Source: Variovorax sp. OV329
GTDB taxonomy: Bacteria > Pseudomonadota > Gammaproteobacteria > Burkholderiales > Burkholderiaceae_C
Assembly: GCF_900114785.1 (NCBI RefSeq)
Contig: NZ_FOUG01000025.1
Span: 1-64,000, forward strand
Direction of reading: 5' to 3'
DNA: 64,000 nt
Positions 51,535 through 59,819 of the stretch are shown in pieces. The first letter of the stretch is position 1, and the number at the start of each line of letters is the position of its first letter. The notes under the pieces are model-generated. The model was not told where the DNA came from and did not search any database. It worked only from the letters and a program-made list of their open reading frames with translations. The position numbers and the translations under genes are program-made.

Positions 51535-51563
51535 CTGTACGCAGCACAAGCGAGTTTGGATCT
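51535..51563 (-). promoter_or_regulatory. Third candidate ECF promoter, upstream of CFAS-2
   Basis: Minus strand AGATCC (51563-51558), a 17-bp spacer, then GTACAG (51540-51535). The -10 is identical to that of the sigma operon and the spacing is the same; the -35 differs by one base from TGATCC. It places the five-gene operon in the same regulon. Confidence 0.65.
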
Positions 51564-51614
51564 GCGGCAAGGCGCGCCCCCATGCGCAACCGGCGCAGCA
51601 GGTGCGAAACGGCC

Positions 51615-54600
51615 CTACCCGGGCAACTCGTCGCCCTGATCCGCCTGCAGCGACCCGACGTTGAACGCCTTGCTGTGCGGGCCGCCCTCGAAGCCGTCAA
51701 TCTCCCACACGGCGTCGGAGGCACGCCCTCCCAGCTCGCGCCGGCACACGATGCGCCCTTCTGCCAGGTCCAGCGTGACCGAAAGCGTCCAGCCGCCCTG
51801 CAGTTGCGGCTCAACGCGCACCAGCGCATAGCCGTCGCTGGTGCCGGCCGCCGCCGTCACCGCGTGCCCCTCGATCTTGCGGCCGTCGAAGCTCATCGAT
51901 ACCGGTCCGTCCAGCCAGAATTCCTCCGGCCGCGCATTGGCGAAGGGCCATGGGGCATGCAGGCCCGAGGAGACGATGGAGATCACCTCCACCGTGCCGC
52001 GCGCACCCTTCATCCACAGGCTGGAAACGCTGGACATGTGTCGATCGCCCGCCAGCAGGATCACCTGCCGTGCCGGTCCGTCGCGCAGGAGTTCGAGCAG
52101 ATCGAACTGGGACCTCGGGTAGCCGCTCCAATCGTCCAGGCCAATGCGTTCCGGCCCCTGGCCGAACAGCGAACGGCGCGGCAGCGGTAAAAGCGCCACG
52201 GAGGACACGAAGAACGCGGGCGAATCCGTGGGCAGGTTCTGCCACAGCCGCGTCATTTCGGTGATGTCGAGCGACTCGTGGATGAGCGCCTCGCGCAGCA
52301 GCCGGGCGTCCTTCACAGGACGCAGCACGCGCCGCTCCCGCTGGCTGCGCGTGTCGAGGACCTGGAAGTACCGCCCTGCGGACTTGAAGGCGTAGTTGAA
52401 GTCGTCGCCCGGCTTCGTATCCTGGGCCCACTTGTGCTGGTTGCGACGGTAGGCACATCGACCGGCCTTCTCCAGCTCGGGATCGAGCGAACCCGGCTCC
52501 CAGTTGTCGCTCACCTCGTGATCGTCGAGGATGGGATAGGTCGGCAGCCGGCGCGTCACGGCGCGCCAGGCGTCCAACCCGAAGGCCTGGAAGTAGGCGT
52601 GCTGGACGCCGTCCGTACCGGTGGGCTCGAACAGGCCGGCGGTCGCGTCCACGTAGACCTGGTCGCCCACCAGCAGCAGCAGTTGCGGCCGCTGATCGGT
52701 GGGGGTGCCTTCGATGTGCTGCAACAACCTTTCGCAGGAACGCTGCGCGGGCGTGTCATCGAGCAGGCCCGCCGGGTACTGGCAGCTTGCCAGCGCGAAG
52801 CTCAGCGCCACAGGCGCGCCCGATGTGTGCAGGGCGGCCCTTGTCCAGGCGGGGTCGATGCGCACGACCGCGGCGTCGATGGCGGGGCTCAGTTGTTCGG
52901 CGCACCGCGGCTTGAGCAATTCGATGACCACATCCCTCGCCCTCCCCTTTGGCGCCAGCGCGGGCCGATGGAACAGCGACTCCGTTGGGTCCCATTCCCT
53001 GGTGTCGATGGTGGTCGCCAGCGGCAGGTCGTTGTGCACCGTGACAACGGCGAATCCCACATACCGGTCGAGCTTGCTGGCGTACAGCTCGATCTCCAGC
53101 GCCTTGCTTTGCAGCTCGTCATTCGAGCTCGTGTGCGCAACCATCTCGTCGAAGTTGAAGCACAGGCCCTCCTTCTTGCGCTCCAGCGGGACATAGACTA
53201 CGGCCAGGGTGGTTGCGCGCGCCGGCGGCGGCAGCACGGCCAGCCGGCAGCCGAGCACATCATTCCCCGCCGGCCCGACACGCCCCAGCACCGGGCCCTT
53301 CCACGGCAGTTCCGCGCGCAGGTCCGGCTCCTCGCTCCCAGGCGTCTCCTGCGGGATATTCCTGTATTCATCGAGAAAGCCGACGACGTGGGGGAACACG
53401 TCTCGGTAGGCGTGTTGGCCGATCAGGCAATCCTGGTGACCGTAGGCGTCGAGCACCACGAGTCGTCGCCTCGTGTCCTTGCCGCAGACGATGTCGCCGC
53501 CTTGATCCGGAGGCAGGTCGCGCCAGTTCTTCCTGCGCTTGCCGAAGACCGCGCGCAGCAGGACGAAGCTGTCCCACGCACCGCGCCAGTCGAAAACGGC
53601 GTTCCGCCGGCCGTGCACGAGCATCACCGGGAAGGCGAAGCGTTCGGACAGATTCGCGTGCGTCACCACCCGGTTCATCCCTTCAGCATCGGTCAGCAGT
53701 TGCTCGCGCGCATAGTGACTGACCTGCGCGAGCCCCTTCACCATGACCCAGCCGTAGATGTCGGCGAGCGAGCGCAACAGGTCGTTGCCGATGTTGGCCA
53801 GGCGCATGGTCTGGCCGAAGATGCCGTCCGCGCGGTGGCGCACCGCCGCGAACTCGGGCACCTGCCGCACGCGCGATGCCTCGCCGTCGCCATCGGGATA
53901 GGGGAAGGTCGCCAGCACCGCATCGGCGAGAAGCACGGCGGGTGTTCGTTCCGGGGGCAGGACGTCGAAGGACTTCACCCCGATGTATTGCTGCAGGTAG
54001 CTGGCCACGTAGCCGCGAAAGCGGTTCATCGGGCTGGCGCGCAGCAGGGGGCCGACCTGCGAAAGCACGACCGCGCCGATGGACTTGTACAGGTGCTCGT
54101 TTCGCAGCACCTCCACGCAGAACATCGCAGAGCCGATGCAATGGGCCACGATGTCGACCTGCACGGCGCCCGATTGCCTCAGCACCTGGGCGATGGCGTC
54201 CGGGATGTCCTGCTGCGCCACGTCCTCGAAGGACCAGTAGCGGCGCTGGTCCAGGCCGATGCTCGTGCGCAGGTCCAGCACCCAGACCTCCCGGCCGGAC
54301 TTCATGAGCGTGGAGACCAGGTTGCGGGGGATCTTCGGATGCGCGAAGGTCGACCCGCCTGCGCCGTAGCCGTGGACCAGCAGCACCGGCCGTGTTCCGG
54401 CGTCGCGGGCCTTGGGAACATAGCGCGACAGCCTGCGCACCGGCGGCGTTTCGCCCCCGGCGAATCTGCGCGAATGGGGATGCTCCACCACCTCCTTCAC
54501 AGGGTCCACGCCATCCACCACCCCCGGCAGCCGGTCGCCAGGATTGCTCTTCAGGTCCTTGAGCGGCGGCAGGAAGCTGACCAGGTGGATGTTCAGGATG

Positions 54601-57104
54601 ACGCGCAGCGCCCACAGGCCCAGTTCGACCAGGTCGCCCAGTGCGTTGGGTGCATCCTGCTGGCCCGTGATCTTCAGCAGTGGCGTCATCTGCTCCACGA
54701 AATAGTCCAGGTCCAGGCACAGCCGCCCGCCGTTGCCCGAGCCCATGTCGAGGCTGCCTTCGCTGAGCTGGCGCCAGGGGTTGCGCCCCTCTTCCAGGGC
54801 CAGGCGCTTGTCGAAGCGCAGCACCTGGCCCTTGTGGATGGGCGGCGCATCATGGGTGTCGACCACCGTCCATGCGTAGCGGATCAGCCGCGCCTCGCCA
54901 AAATGGGTGCACAGGTTGCCCAGGAGGTATTCCGTGCCCGGGCTGGTGCCGATGTTCAGGTCCGCCACCTTGCGCCGCACGAATCCGAGGACGCGCAGAA
55001 GGCGCTCCTGGCGGCCGGAGGCCTCTCGGACGAGGAGCTGGACCTCCCCTCTGCAGGTCGCCGAAGAAGGCTTGCCGTTCGCATCGCTGAACTGCAGCGT
55101 CACGCTGGGCTGGTAGAGCGTGCGCGGCAGGCGGCGCAGGTCCTGCGCTGCAACGGGCGCGAACTTCGCCACCGCCTGCAGGGCGAATTTTCTGCCATCG
55201 ACATCGACGTCGCCATGAAGGCGCTCCTGGATGGCGAAGAGCGTGGGCCTGGGCGTGACCGGATTGCTGCGGTCTCGCCGCACCGGTCGGGGCACCTGCT
55301 GCAGCTTGTCGTCCGCACGCAAGTCCAGGTGCCATGCAGAGGCCAGTTCGGGGATGGCACGCTCAGCCAGCGCTGCGATGGTCAGCGCCGGGTTGATGCC
55401 CAGGGAAACAGGCACGATGGAACCGTCGAGCACCGCGAGCCCCGGCAACTCTCTGGTCTTGGAGCCTTGCGGCGCAAAGACGCGCCCGTACGGGTCCACC
55501 ACCCCGCCAGCCACGCTGTCGGCCATGGGGCAGCCGCCCAGCGGATGAACGGTGGTGGCACCGATCTTGATGCCCAGCGGCCCCAAGTCGGGCAGCGGCT
55601 GCCAAAGTGGATTGGGCAGCACGGTGCCGCCAATGCCGAAGAGCCGGCCGTGCGCCTTGCGCAGCGCGTCCATCTGAAGCTCGAACACAGGCAGGTCGCC
55701 CACGCCGTCCCAGTCGATGCTCACCTGGCCGTCGTGCATCGGCGTGTCCGCCATCACCTCGCCGTCCTGCCACTTGATCGTGCCGTTGGCACCATCGTCG
55801 CCCATCATTCCGTACACGGAGGTGTATTCGAGCGCCGTGTCGCTGACGGCCAGCGGGTCCTCCATCGACTCCCGCTCGTCGTGCAAGCTCGAGTCCGCGC
55901 GCGCCAGTGCGTGCAGGGCCGCGCTGCTCGTCACCACTTCAGCAAAGGCGCGGCGCAGCGGCGCCGGGATGCCGAACTCCTCGATCACGATCGGGCGCTC
56001 ACCCCTGCGGCCCTTCTTGCGCAGCAGGCCGGTGATGGTCGGACCGACGTTGCGCCTGTCCGGTGCCTCGCCTTCCCGTGCACAGGCATGGGCGAGCGGT
56101 TTCTGGAGGTGTCCGGCGGCGATCAGGTCGCCATTGGTGGAAAAGCATCGCCCCACCTTGCCGCCGACGGGGAGGCCGTCGCGCTGCGAACGCAGCAGGA
56201 TCTCGGTCGATCCCAGGGCGCCGGCCGCCAGCACGACGCGCCGGGCCCGCACCGTGTAGTAGCGCGCACGATCAGCGCGCGCCTTGTCCGGGTCAGTCAG
56301 GAAGAAGTCGACTGCATAGCCGTCGGCCACTGCACTGACCCGATGCACGGTGGCCCCGCAGAACAGCTGCGCTCCATTGGCGCGGGCCTGGGCGAGATAG
56401 TTCACGTCCAGCGATTTCTTCGCCCGGAAGTTGCAGCCGGTCACGCAGTCGCCGCACCGGGTGCACGCGCGCATGTCGACACCCGCCGGCGTCTTTGCGT
56501 CCTTGAAGGCAACTGCAAGCCAGGCCTTGTCCCCGTCGGCGCCCATGGCGTCGCCCGCCCGCATCAACGAGTCCAGCTTGGGAACGCTGCCAGGCAGCCG
56601 TTCGGGCTGCAGCATGCGCCGGACAGCCTTGTAGGGCTCGTCCAAGGCGCCGGGCTTGCGCAGGTCCTTGGGCCAGCGCGCATCGTCGAAGGCATCCTGC
56701 GTCGCGGGCTCCATCACGGCCGCGTTGATGAGCGAGCCACCGCCCAGCCCATTGCCCAGGACGACACCCACCTTGCCCAGGCGCAGGTCGAACAGCCCGG
56801 CCATGCGCCCGCGCGCCGCGTTGCCGTCCTGCTGGCTGAAACGCACATGTCCGGGCATTTCGGCGAAGGTTCCGGGAAACTCGCCCGGAAGGTATTCGTC
56901 TCCGCGCTCGATCACGTACACCTTGACCGCATCCCCGCCCGCCACTGGCCGGGCGCCGGCCAATCGCGCCGCGGCAACCGCGCCGCCGTACCCGCTGCCG
57001 ACGACCAGCACTTCGCAATGCCACGCATCGGGATCGCGCTCGATCTGCTCGATCAGCGCCTCGGCGCCGGTGGACAACCAGCGGTCGTTGGCTTGCTCGC
57101 TCAT
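51615..57104 (-). CDS. Giant fusion: GMC oxidoreductase, alpha/beta hydrolase and PhoD-like phosphatase
   Basis: One uninterrupted 1829-residue protein with three enzyme modules and no signal peptide. Module 1 (about 30-590): cholesterol-oxidase-like GMC flavoenzyme, with LVVGSGYGGAVAAARLAG (33-50), a C-x2-C-x2-C-x3-C group (214, 217, 220, 224), active-site His520 in TTVHPLGGCPMADS and Asn571. Linker with beta features, about 600-860. Module 2 (about 890-1245): alpha/beta hydrolase, PVLLVHGYGAGGST, nucleophile elbow A-H-C989-I-G with Cys in place of Ser, and a late His (DAYGHQD, 1223). Module 3 (about 1430-1810): PhoD/metallophosphatase, with LLVGDQVYVD (1478-1485), LDDHEVSDNW (1526-1535) and LAGDRHMSS (1685-1692). 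GAAGGAGG precedes ATG 57104. The gene lies 42 nt after a hybrid kinase gene on the same strand. Acting on a sterol-like or lipid phosphate substrate is speculation. Confidence 0.9.
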   Translation of the reverse strand: MSEQANDRWLSTGAEALIEQIERDPDAWHCEVLVVGSGYGGAVAAARLAGARPVAGGDAVKVYVIERGDEYLPGEFPGTFAEMPGHVRFSQQDGNAARGRMAGLFDLRLGKVGVVLGNGLGGGSLINAAVMEPATQDAFDDARWPKDLRKPGALDEPYKAVRRMLQPERLPGSVPKLDSLMRAGDAMGADGDKAWLAVAFKDAKTPAGVDMRACTRCGDCVTGCNFRAKKSLDVNYLAQARANGAQLFCGATVHRVSAVADGYAVDFFLTDPDKARADRARYYTVRARRVVLAAGALGSTEILLRSQRDGLPVGGKVGRCFSTNGDLIAAGHLQKPLAHACAREGEAPDRRNVGPTITGLLRKKGRRGERPIVIEEFGIPAPLRRAFAEVVTSSAALHALARADSSLHDERESMEDPLAVSDTALEYTSVYGMMGDDGANGTIKWQDGEVMADTPMHDGQVSIDWDGVGDLPVFELQMDALRKAHGRLFGIGGTVLPNPLWQPLPDLGPLGIKIGATTVHPLGGCPMADSVAGGVVDPYGRVFAPQGSKTRELPGLAVLDGSIVPVSLGINPALTIAALAERAIPELASAWHLDLRADDKLQQVPRPVRRDRSNPVTPRPTLFAIQERLHGDVDVDGRKFALQAVAKFAPVAAQDLRRLPRTLYQPSVTLQFSDANGKPSSATCRGEVQLLVREASGRQERLLRVLGFVRRKVADLNIGTSPGTEYLLGNLCTHFGEARLIRYAWTVVDTHDAPPIHKGQVLRFDKRLALEEGRNPWRQLSEGSLDMGSGNGGRLCLDLDYFVEQMTPLLKITGQQDAPNALGDLVELGLWALRVILNIHLVSFLPPLKDLKSNPGDRLPGVVDGVDPVKEVVEHPHSRRFAGGETPPVRRLSRYVPKARDAGTRPVLLVHGYGAGGSTFAHPKIPRNLVSTLMKSGREVWVLDLRTSIGLDQRRYWSFEDVAQQDIPDAIAQVLRQSGAVQVDIVAHCIGSAMFCVEVLRNEHLYKSIGAVVLSQVGPLLRASPMNRFRGYVASYLQQYIGVKSFDVLPPERTPAVLLADAVLATFPYPDGDGEASRVRQVPEFAAVRHRADGIFGQTMRLANIGNDLLRSLADIYGWVMVKGLAQVSHYAREQLLTDAEGMNRVVTHANLSERFAFPVMLVHGRRNAVFDWRGAWDSFVLLRAVFGKRRKNWRDLPPDQGGDIVCGKDTRRRLVVLDAYGHQDCLIGQHAYRDVFPHVVGFLDEYRNIPQETPGSEEPDLRAELPWKGPVLGRVGPAGNDVLGCRLAVLPPPARATTLAVVYVPLERKKEGLCFNFDEMVAHTSSNDELQSKALEIELYASKLDRYVGFAVVTVHNDLPLATTIDTREWDPTESLFHRPALAPKGRARDVVIELLKPRCAEQLSPAIDAAVVRIDPAWTRAALHTSGAPVALSFALASCQYPAGLLDDTPAQRSCERLLQHIEGTPTDQRPQLLLLVGDQVYVDATAGLFEPTGTDGVQHAYFQAFGLDAWRAVTRRLPTYPILDDHEVSDNWEPGSLDPELEKAGRCAYRRNQHKWAQDTKPGDDFNYAFKSAGRYFQVLDTRSQRERRVLRPVKDARLLREALIHESLDITEMTRLWQNLPTDSPAFFVSSVALLPLPRRSLFGQGPERIGLDDWSGYPRSQFDLLELLRDGPARQVILLAGDRHMSSVSSLWMKGARGTVEVISIVSSGLHAPWPFANARPEEFWLDGPVSMSFDGRKIEGHAVTAAAGTSDGYALVRVEPQLQGGWTLSVTLDLAEGRIVCRRELGGRASDAVWEIDGFEGGPHSKAFNVGSLQADQGDELPG

Positions 57105-57146
57105 CGCACCCTCCTTCGTGGGAAGCCTGTCGCTTTTTCTTCCTGT

Positions 57147-58919
57147 TCACTGCACGGACGCGATGGCCGCGCTGACGGTGCGCCCCAGCGTGGGCGCGTC
57201 CACCGGCTTGCGCAACAGGGCCAGCGCATGCTTGCGCGCGGTGCCGACGACCGCGTCGTCCTTGTCGGCACTCACCATCACCATGGGCAGGGAAGGCTCC
57301 AGCGCCCGCAGCCGTTCGACGGCCTCCAGTCCGTCGACACCGCCGCCCAGGTGGAAGTCGACCACCGCGGCATCGCACCCGCCGCTCGACAACTGGGCCA
57401 CCGCATCCTCCAGCGTGGCGGCGGCCAGCGCGTGGCAGCCCATGGCGGCCAGCGCATTGACGTAGGCGCCGCGCACCATCGAGTCATCGTCCAGGACCAG
57501 GACGCGTCGGCCCGCCAGACTCCAGGCCGGCACCGCAGCATCGGCCGCGGCCTGCGCCGGGTCCACCAAGGGCAGACGCAGGCGGAAGGCAGCGCCCGCC
57601 CCGGGGGCGGACTCCAGCGCGATGGGCACCTTCAGCAGGTCCGCCATGCGGCGAACGATGCCCAGCCCGAGTCCGTGTCCACCCGCCGACGCCGCCTGGC
57701 CGGCCCCAAGTCGAACCAGGTCCTCGAAGATGAGGTGATGGTGCTGCGCCGCGATGCCGGGGCCGGTGTCACGCACCGTCAGCTCGGCATCACTCTCGTA
57801 CGCCACGACCTGCAGTTGAACGCGACCACCGGCGGGCGTGAACTTGATGGCGTTGTCGACCAGGTTGGCGAGCATGCGACGCATCAAGTCCGGGTCGGTG
57901 TGCACGGCGAGTTCGGGCGGACAGCTCCAGTCCAGCGCCACCTGGCGGCCCGCCGCCGCCGCGCCGAAGCTCCCCATCACGGCCGCCACCAGGCGCTCGA
58001 GCTGCACGCGCCGGGGCTGCGCCACCACCACGCCGGCATCCAGCTTCGAGACGTCCAGAAGCGCGTCGAGCATCGAACACAACTGCCCGAGGCTGCCGTC
58101 GACCACTTCGCTGACCTGCCTGGCCTCCTGGCCCATCGGCAGGTGGCGCAGCGCACCGACGTTGAGTGCCATGGCCTGCAGGGGCTGGCGAAGGTCGTGG
58201 CTCGCGGCGGCCAGGAAGCGGCTCTTGTCCTGGTTCGCCCTGACCGCGGCATCGCGCGCCACGGCCAGTTGCGCACGCTCGAACTCCAGGCTGGTGGCAA
58301 GTTCTTCGTTTTCCTGCCGGATGCGAAAGGACTCCTCGAAGGTCTGCTGGTTGCGCCGGGCGAAGCGGAACTGGACGCCGAAGAACATCAGCACCAGCGC
58401 GGCAACACCCACGCCCAGCCAGGTGGCCGACAGCGCCCACATGATTGCGGTGGGCACGAACAGCAGGCTGGCATAAGCAAGGAAGGCGCGCATCACCGTC
58501 GCGCTGGTGGACACCGCGCCGGCCCCCCAGGACACGAGGATCATGGTCAGCACCGCGTCGAGCGAAGGGTCGAGCCAGGCCATGAACAGCGCGGCCGATC
58601 CGTTGCAGGCGCCGATCAGCACGTTCCAGCGCACGGTCGCGCGCAGGCGCTCGGCGATGGGTCGCTGCCGGTCCGCTGCCATGTGCGCCAATGCAGCGGC
58701 ACGCAGCTCCCGGCTTCCGATCACTGCCGCGAACCAGGCCAGGACGGCCGCCGGCGGCACCGACTGCCAGACAATCGCCGCGACGATGGTCGCCGTCAGG
58801 AGAATCTGCCAGCGCAGGCCCACCGCCTGCTCGGCCACCACCAGCAGCCTGCGCTCGTCGAGTTCGGCGGCTGCGCGTTCGGACAGGGCCGGGGGCGCGG
58901 CGGCGGCAGGCGCGATCAT
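57147..58919 (-). CDS. Membrane hybrid sensor histidine kinase
   Basis: A 590-residue kinase. About six transmembrane segments occupy residues 35-180, then a coiled-coil linker and HisKA with His near 240 in ASHDLRQPLQAMALN. HATPase follows (LANLVDNAIKFTPAGG, RDTGPGIA, GHGLGLGIVRRMADLL), then a C-terminal receiver with Asp near 520 in AAVVDFHLGGG. It lies between a LuxR-type response regulator (ATGA overlap) and the triple-fusion gene (42 nt), so the three genes form one operon. The SHDLRQPLQ class of kinases often pairs with LuxR regulators, as here. Signal unknown, sensed probably within the membrane. Confidence 0.92.
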   Translation of the reverse strand: MIAPAAAAPPALSERAAAELDERRLLVVAEQAVGLRWQILLTATIVAAIVWQSVPPAAVLAWFAAVIGSRELRAAALAHMAADRQRPIAERLRATVRWNVLIGACNGSAALFMAWLDPSLDAVLTMILVSWGAGAVSTSATVMRAFLAYASLLFVPTAIMWALSATWLGVGVAALVLMFFGVQFRFARRNQQTFEESFRIRQENEELATSLEFERAQLAVARDAAVRANQDKSRFLAAASHDLRQPLQAMALNVGALRHLPMGQEARQVSEVVDGSLGQLCSMLDALLDVSKLDAGVVVAQPRRVQLERLVAAVMGSFGAAAAGRQVALDWSCPPELAVHTDPDLMRRMLANLVDNAIKFTPAGGRVQLQVVAYESDAELTVRDTGPGIAAQHHHLIFEDLVRLGAGQAASAGGHGLGLGIVRRMADLLKVPIALESAPGAGAAFRLRLPLVDPAQAAADAAVPAWSLAGRRVLVLDDDSMVRGAYVNALAAMGCHALAAATLEDAVAQLSSGGCDAAVVDFHLGGGVDGLEAVERLRALEPSLPMVMVSADKDDAVVGTARKHALALLRKPVDAPTLGRTVSAAIASVQ

Positions 58920-59599
58920 TGCAGGTCCAGCGCAGAGGCCGCCTGGGCGTCGAAGACGCGGCACAGCGCATCGGTGCGGTTGCGCGCGCCCAGCGCCCGG
59001 TAGACCATGGACAGGTGCACCTTCACCGTGCCTTCGGCAATCGCCAGTTGGCGCGCGATCAGCTTCACCGGCGTGCCACGAATGGCCAGGGCGAGCACCT
59101 GGCGCTGGCGCGGCGACAGCTCGGTGCGCAGGAAGCGCGCGAGATCCTCGCGCGGCAGCTCGTCGGGCTCGCGCGAACGGGTCACATCGTCGGTGAGGAC
59201 GAATTCGGCCGGCAGGTAGATGCGATGGCGCAGCACGACGCGCAGCGCCGCCTCCATGTCGTCGAGCCGGTACGACTTGGGAATGAAGCCGGCCGCGCCT
59301 GCCTCGATCACCTCGCGCACGCGCTGCGGCGAGCTCTCGGCCGACTGCATGCACACCGGCGTGGCTTCGAAATGCGCTTTGATGGCATGCAAGGCCGCCA
59401 GCCCCGACAGCGTTGGCAGGTGGTAGTCCAGGAGCACCAGGTCGAAATCGCCGGCCTGGTGCTGGCAGGCAGTCTCCACGTCGCGCGTGGCATCGAAGGC
59501 GAAGGGCCGGCCAGGCTCGACTTCGGCGGCAAGCTGCTCTATCAGGCGGCGCGTGCCGCTCCAGACGATCTCGTGGTCATCGACAAGCAGTACACGCAT
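58916..59599 (-). CDS. LuxR-type (NarL/FixJ) response regulator
   Basis: A 227-residue regulator. Receiver about 1-125: RVLLVDDHEIVWSGTRR, phospho-acceptor Asp58 in LVLLDYHLPTLSG, and the conserved Lys in FIPKSYRLDDM. The GerE-type helix-turn-helix is about 155-215: LSPRQRQVLALAIRGTPVKL, IAEGTVKVHLSMVYRALGAR. The start ATG 59599 has an AGAGGTG site upstream; the frame extends 19 codons further. It is the first gene of the operon with the hybrid kinase and the fusion enzyme. Confidence 0.93.
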   Translation of the reverse strand: MRVLLVDDHEIVWSGTRRLIEQLAAEVEPGRPFAFDATRDVETACQHQAGDFDLVLLDYHLPTLSGLAALHAIKAHFEATPVCMQSAESSPQRVREVIEAGAAGFIPKSYRLDDMEAALRVVLRHRIYLPAEFVLTDDVTRSREPDELPREDLARFLRTELSPRQRQVLALAIRGTPVKLIARQLAIAEGTVKVHLSMVYRALGARNRTDALCRVFDAQAASALDLQ

Positions 59600-59819
59600 G
59601 GGCACCTCTTCTTGCGACGCTTGAACGCTGAATCTCCGGCCCGCAGGGTACCCCAAAGCCCCTGCGTCGGCGCCTAAACCAACGGCCTAGTCGCAGCGCG
59701 CAGCCGCGGCGCGGGCCAACTAGCCGAAGCGTGCAATTGAAGGCTGGGCCCGGCCCGGACACACTGCATTGCACCGGCGCTCCCCTCGCGCCGCCATCCC
59801 CAACAAGAAGGAGCCGAGC

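Noticed and set aside
52278..59003. A plus-strand open frame of 2241 codons opposite the fusion enzyme and kinase genes
   Set aside because: It is a shadow of high-GC minus-strand genes; its product is a low-complexity run of Arg, His, Gln and Ala, with no domain, and the minus-strand frames have full domain support.
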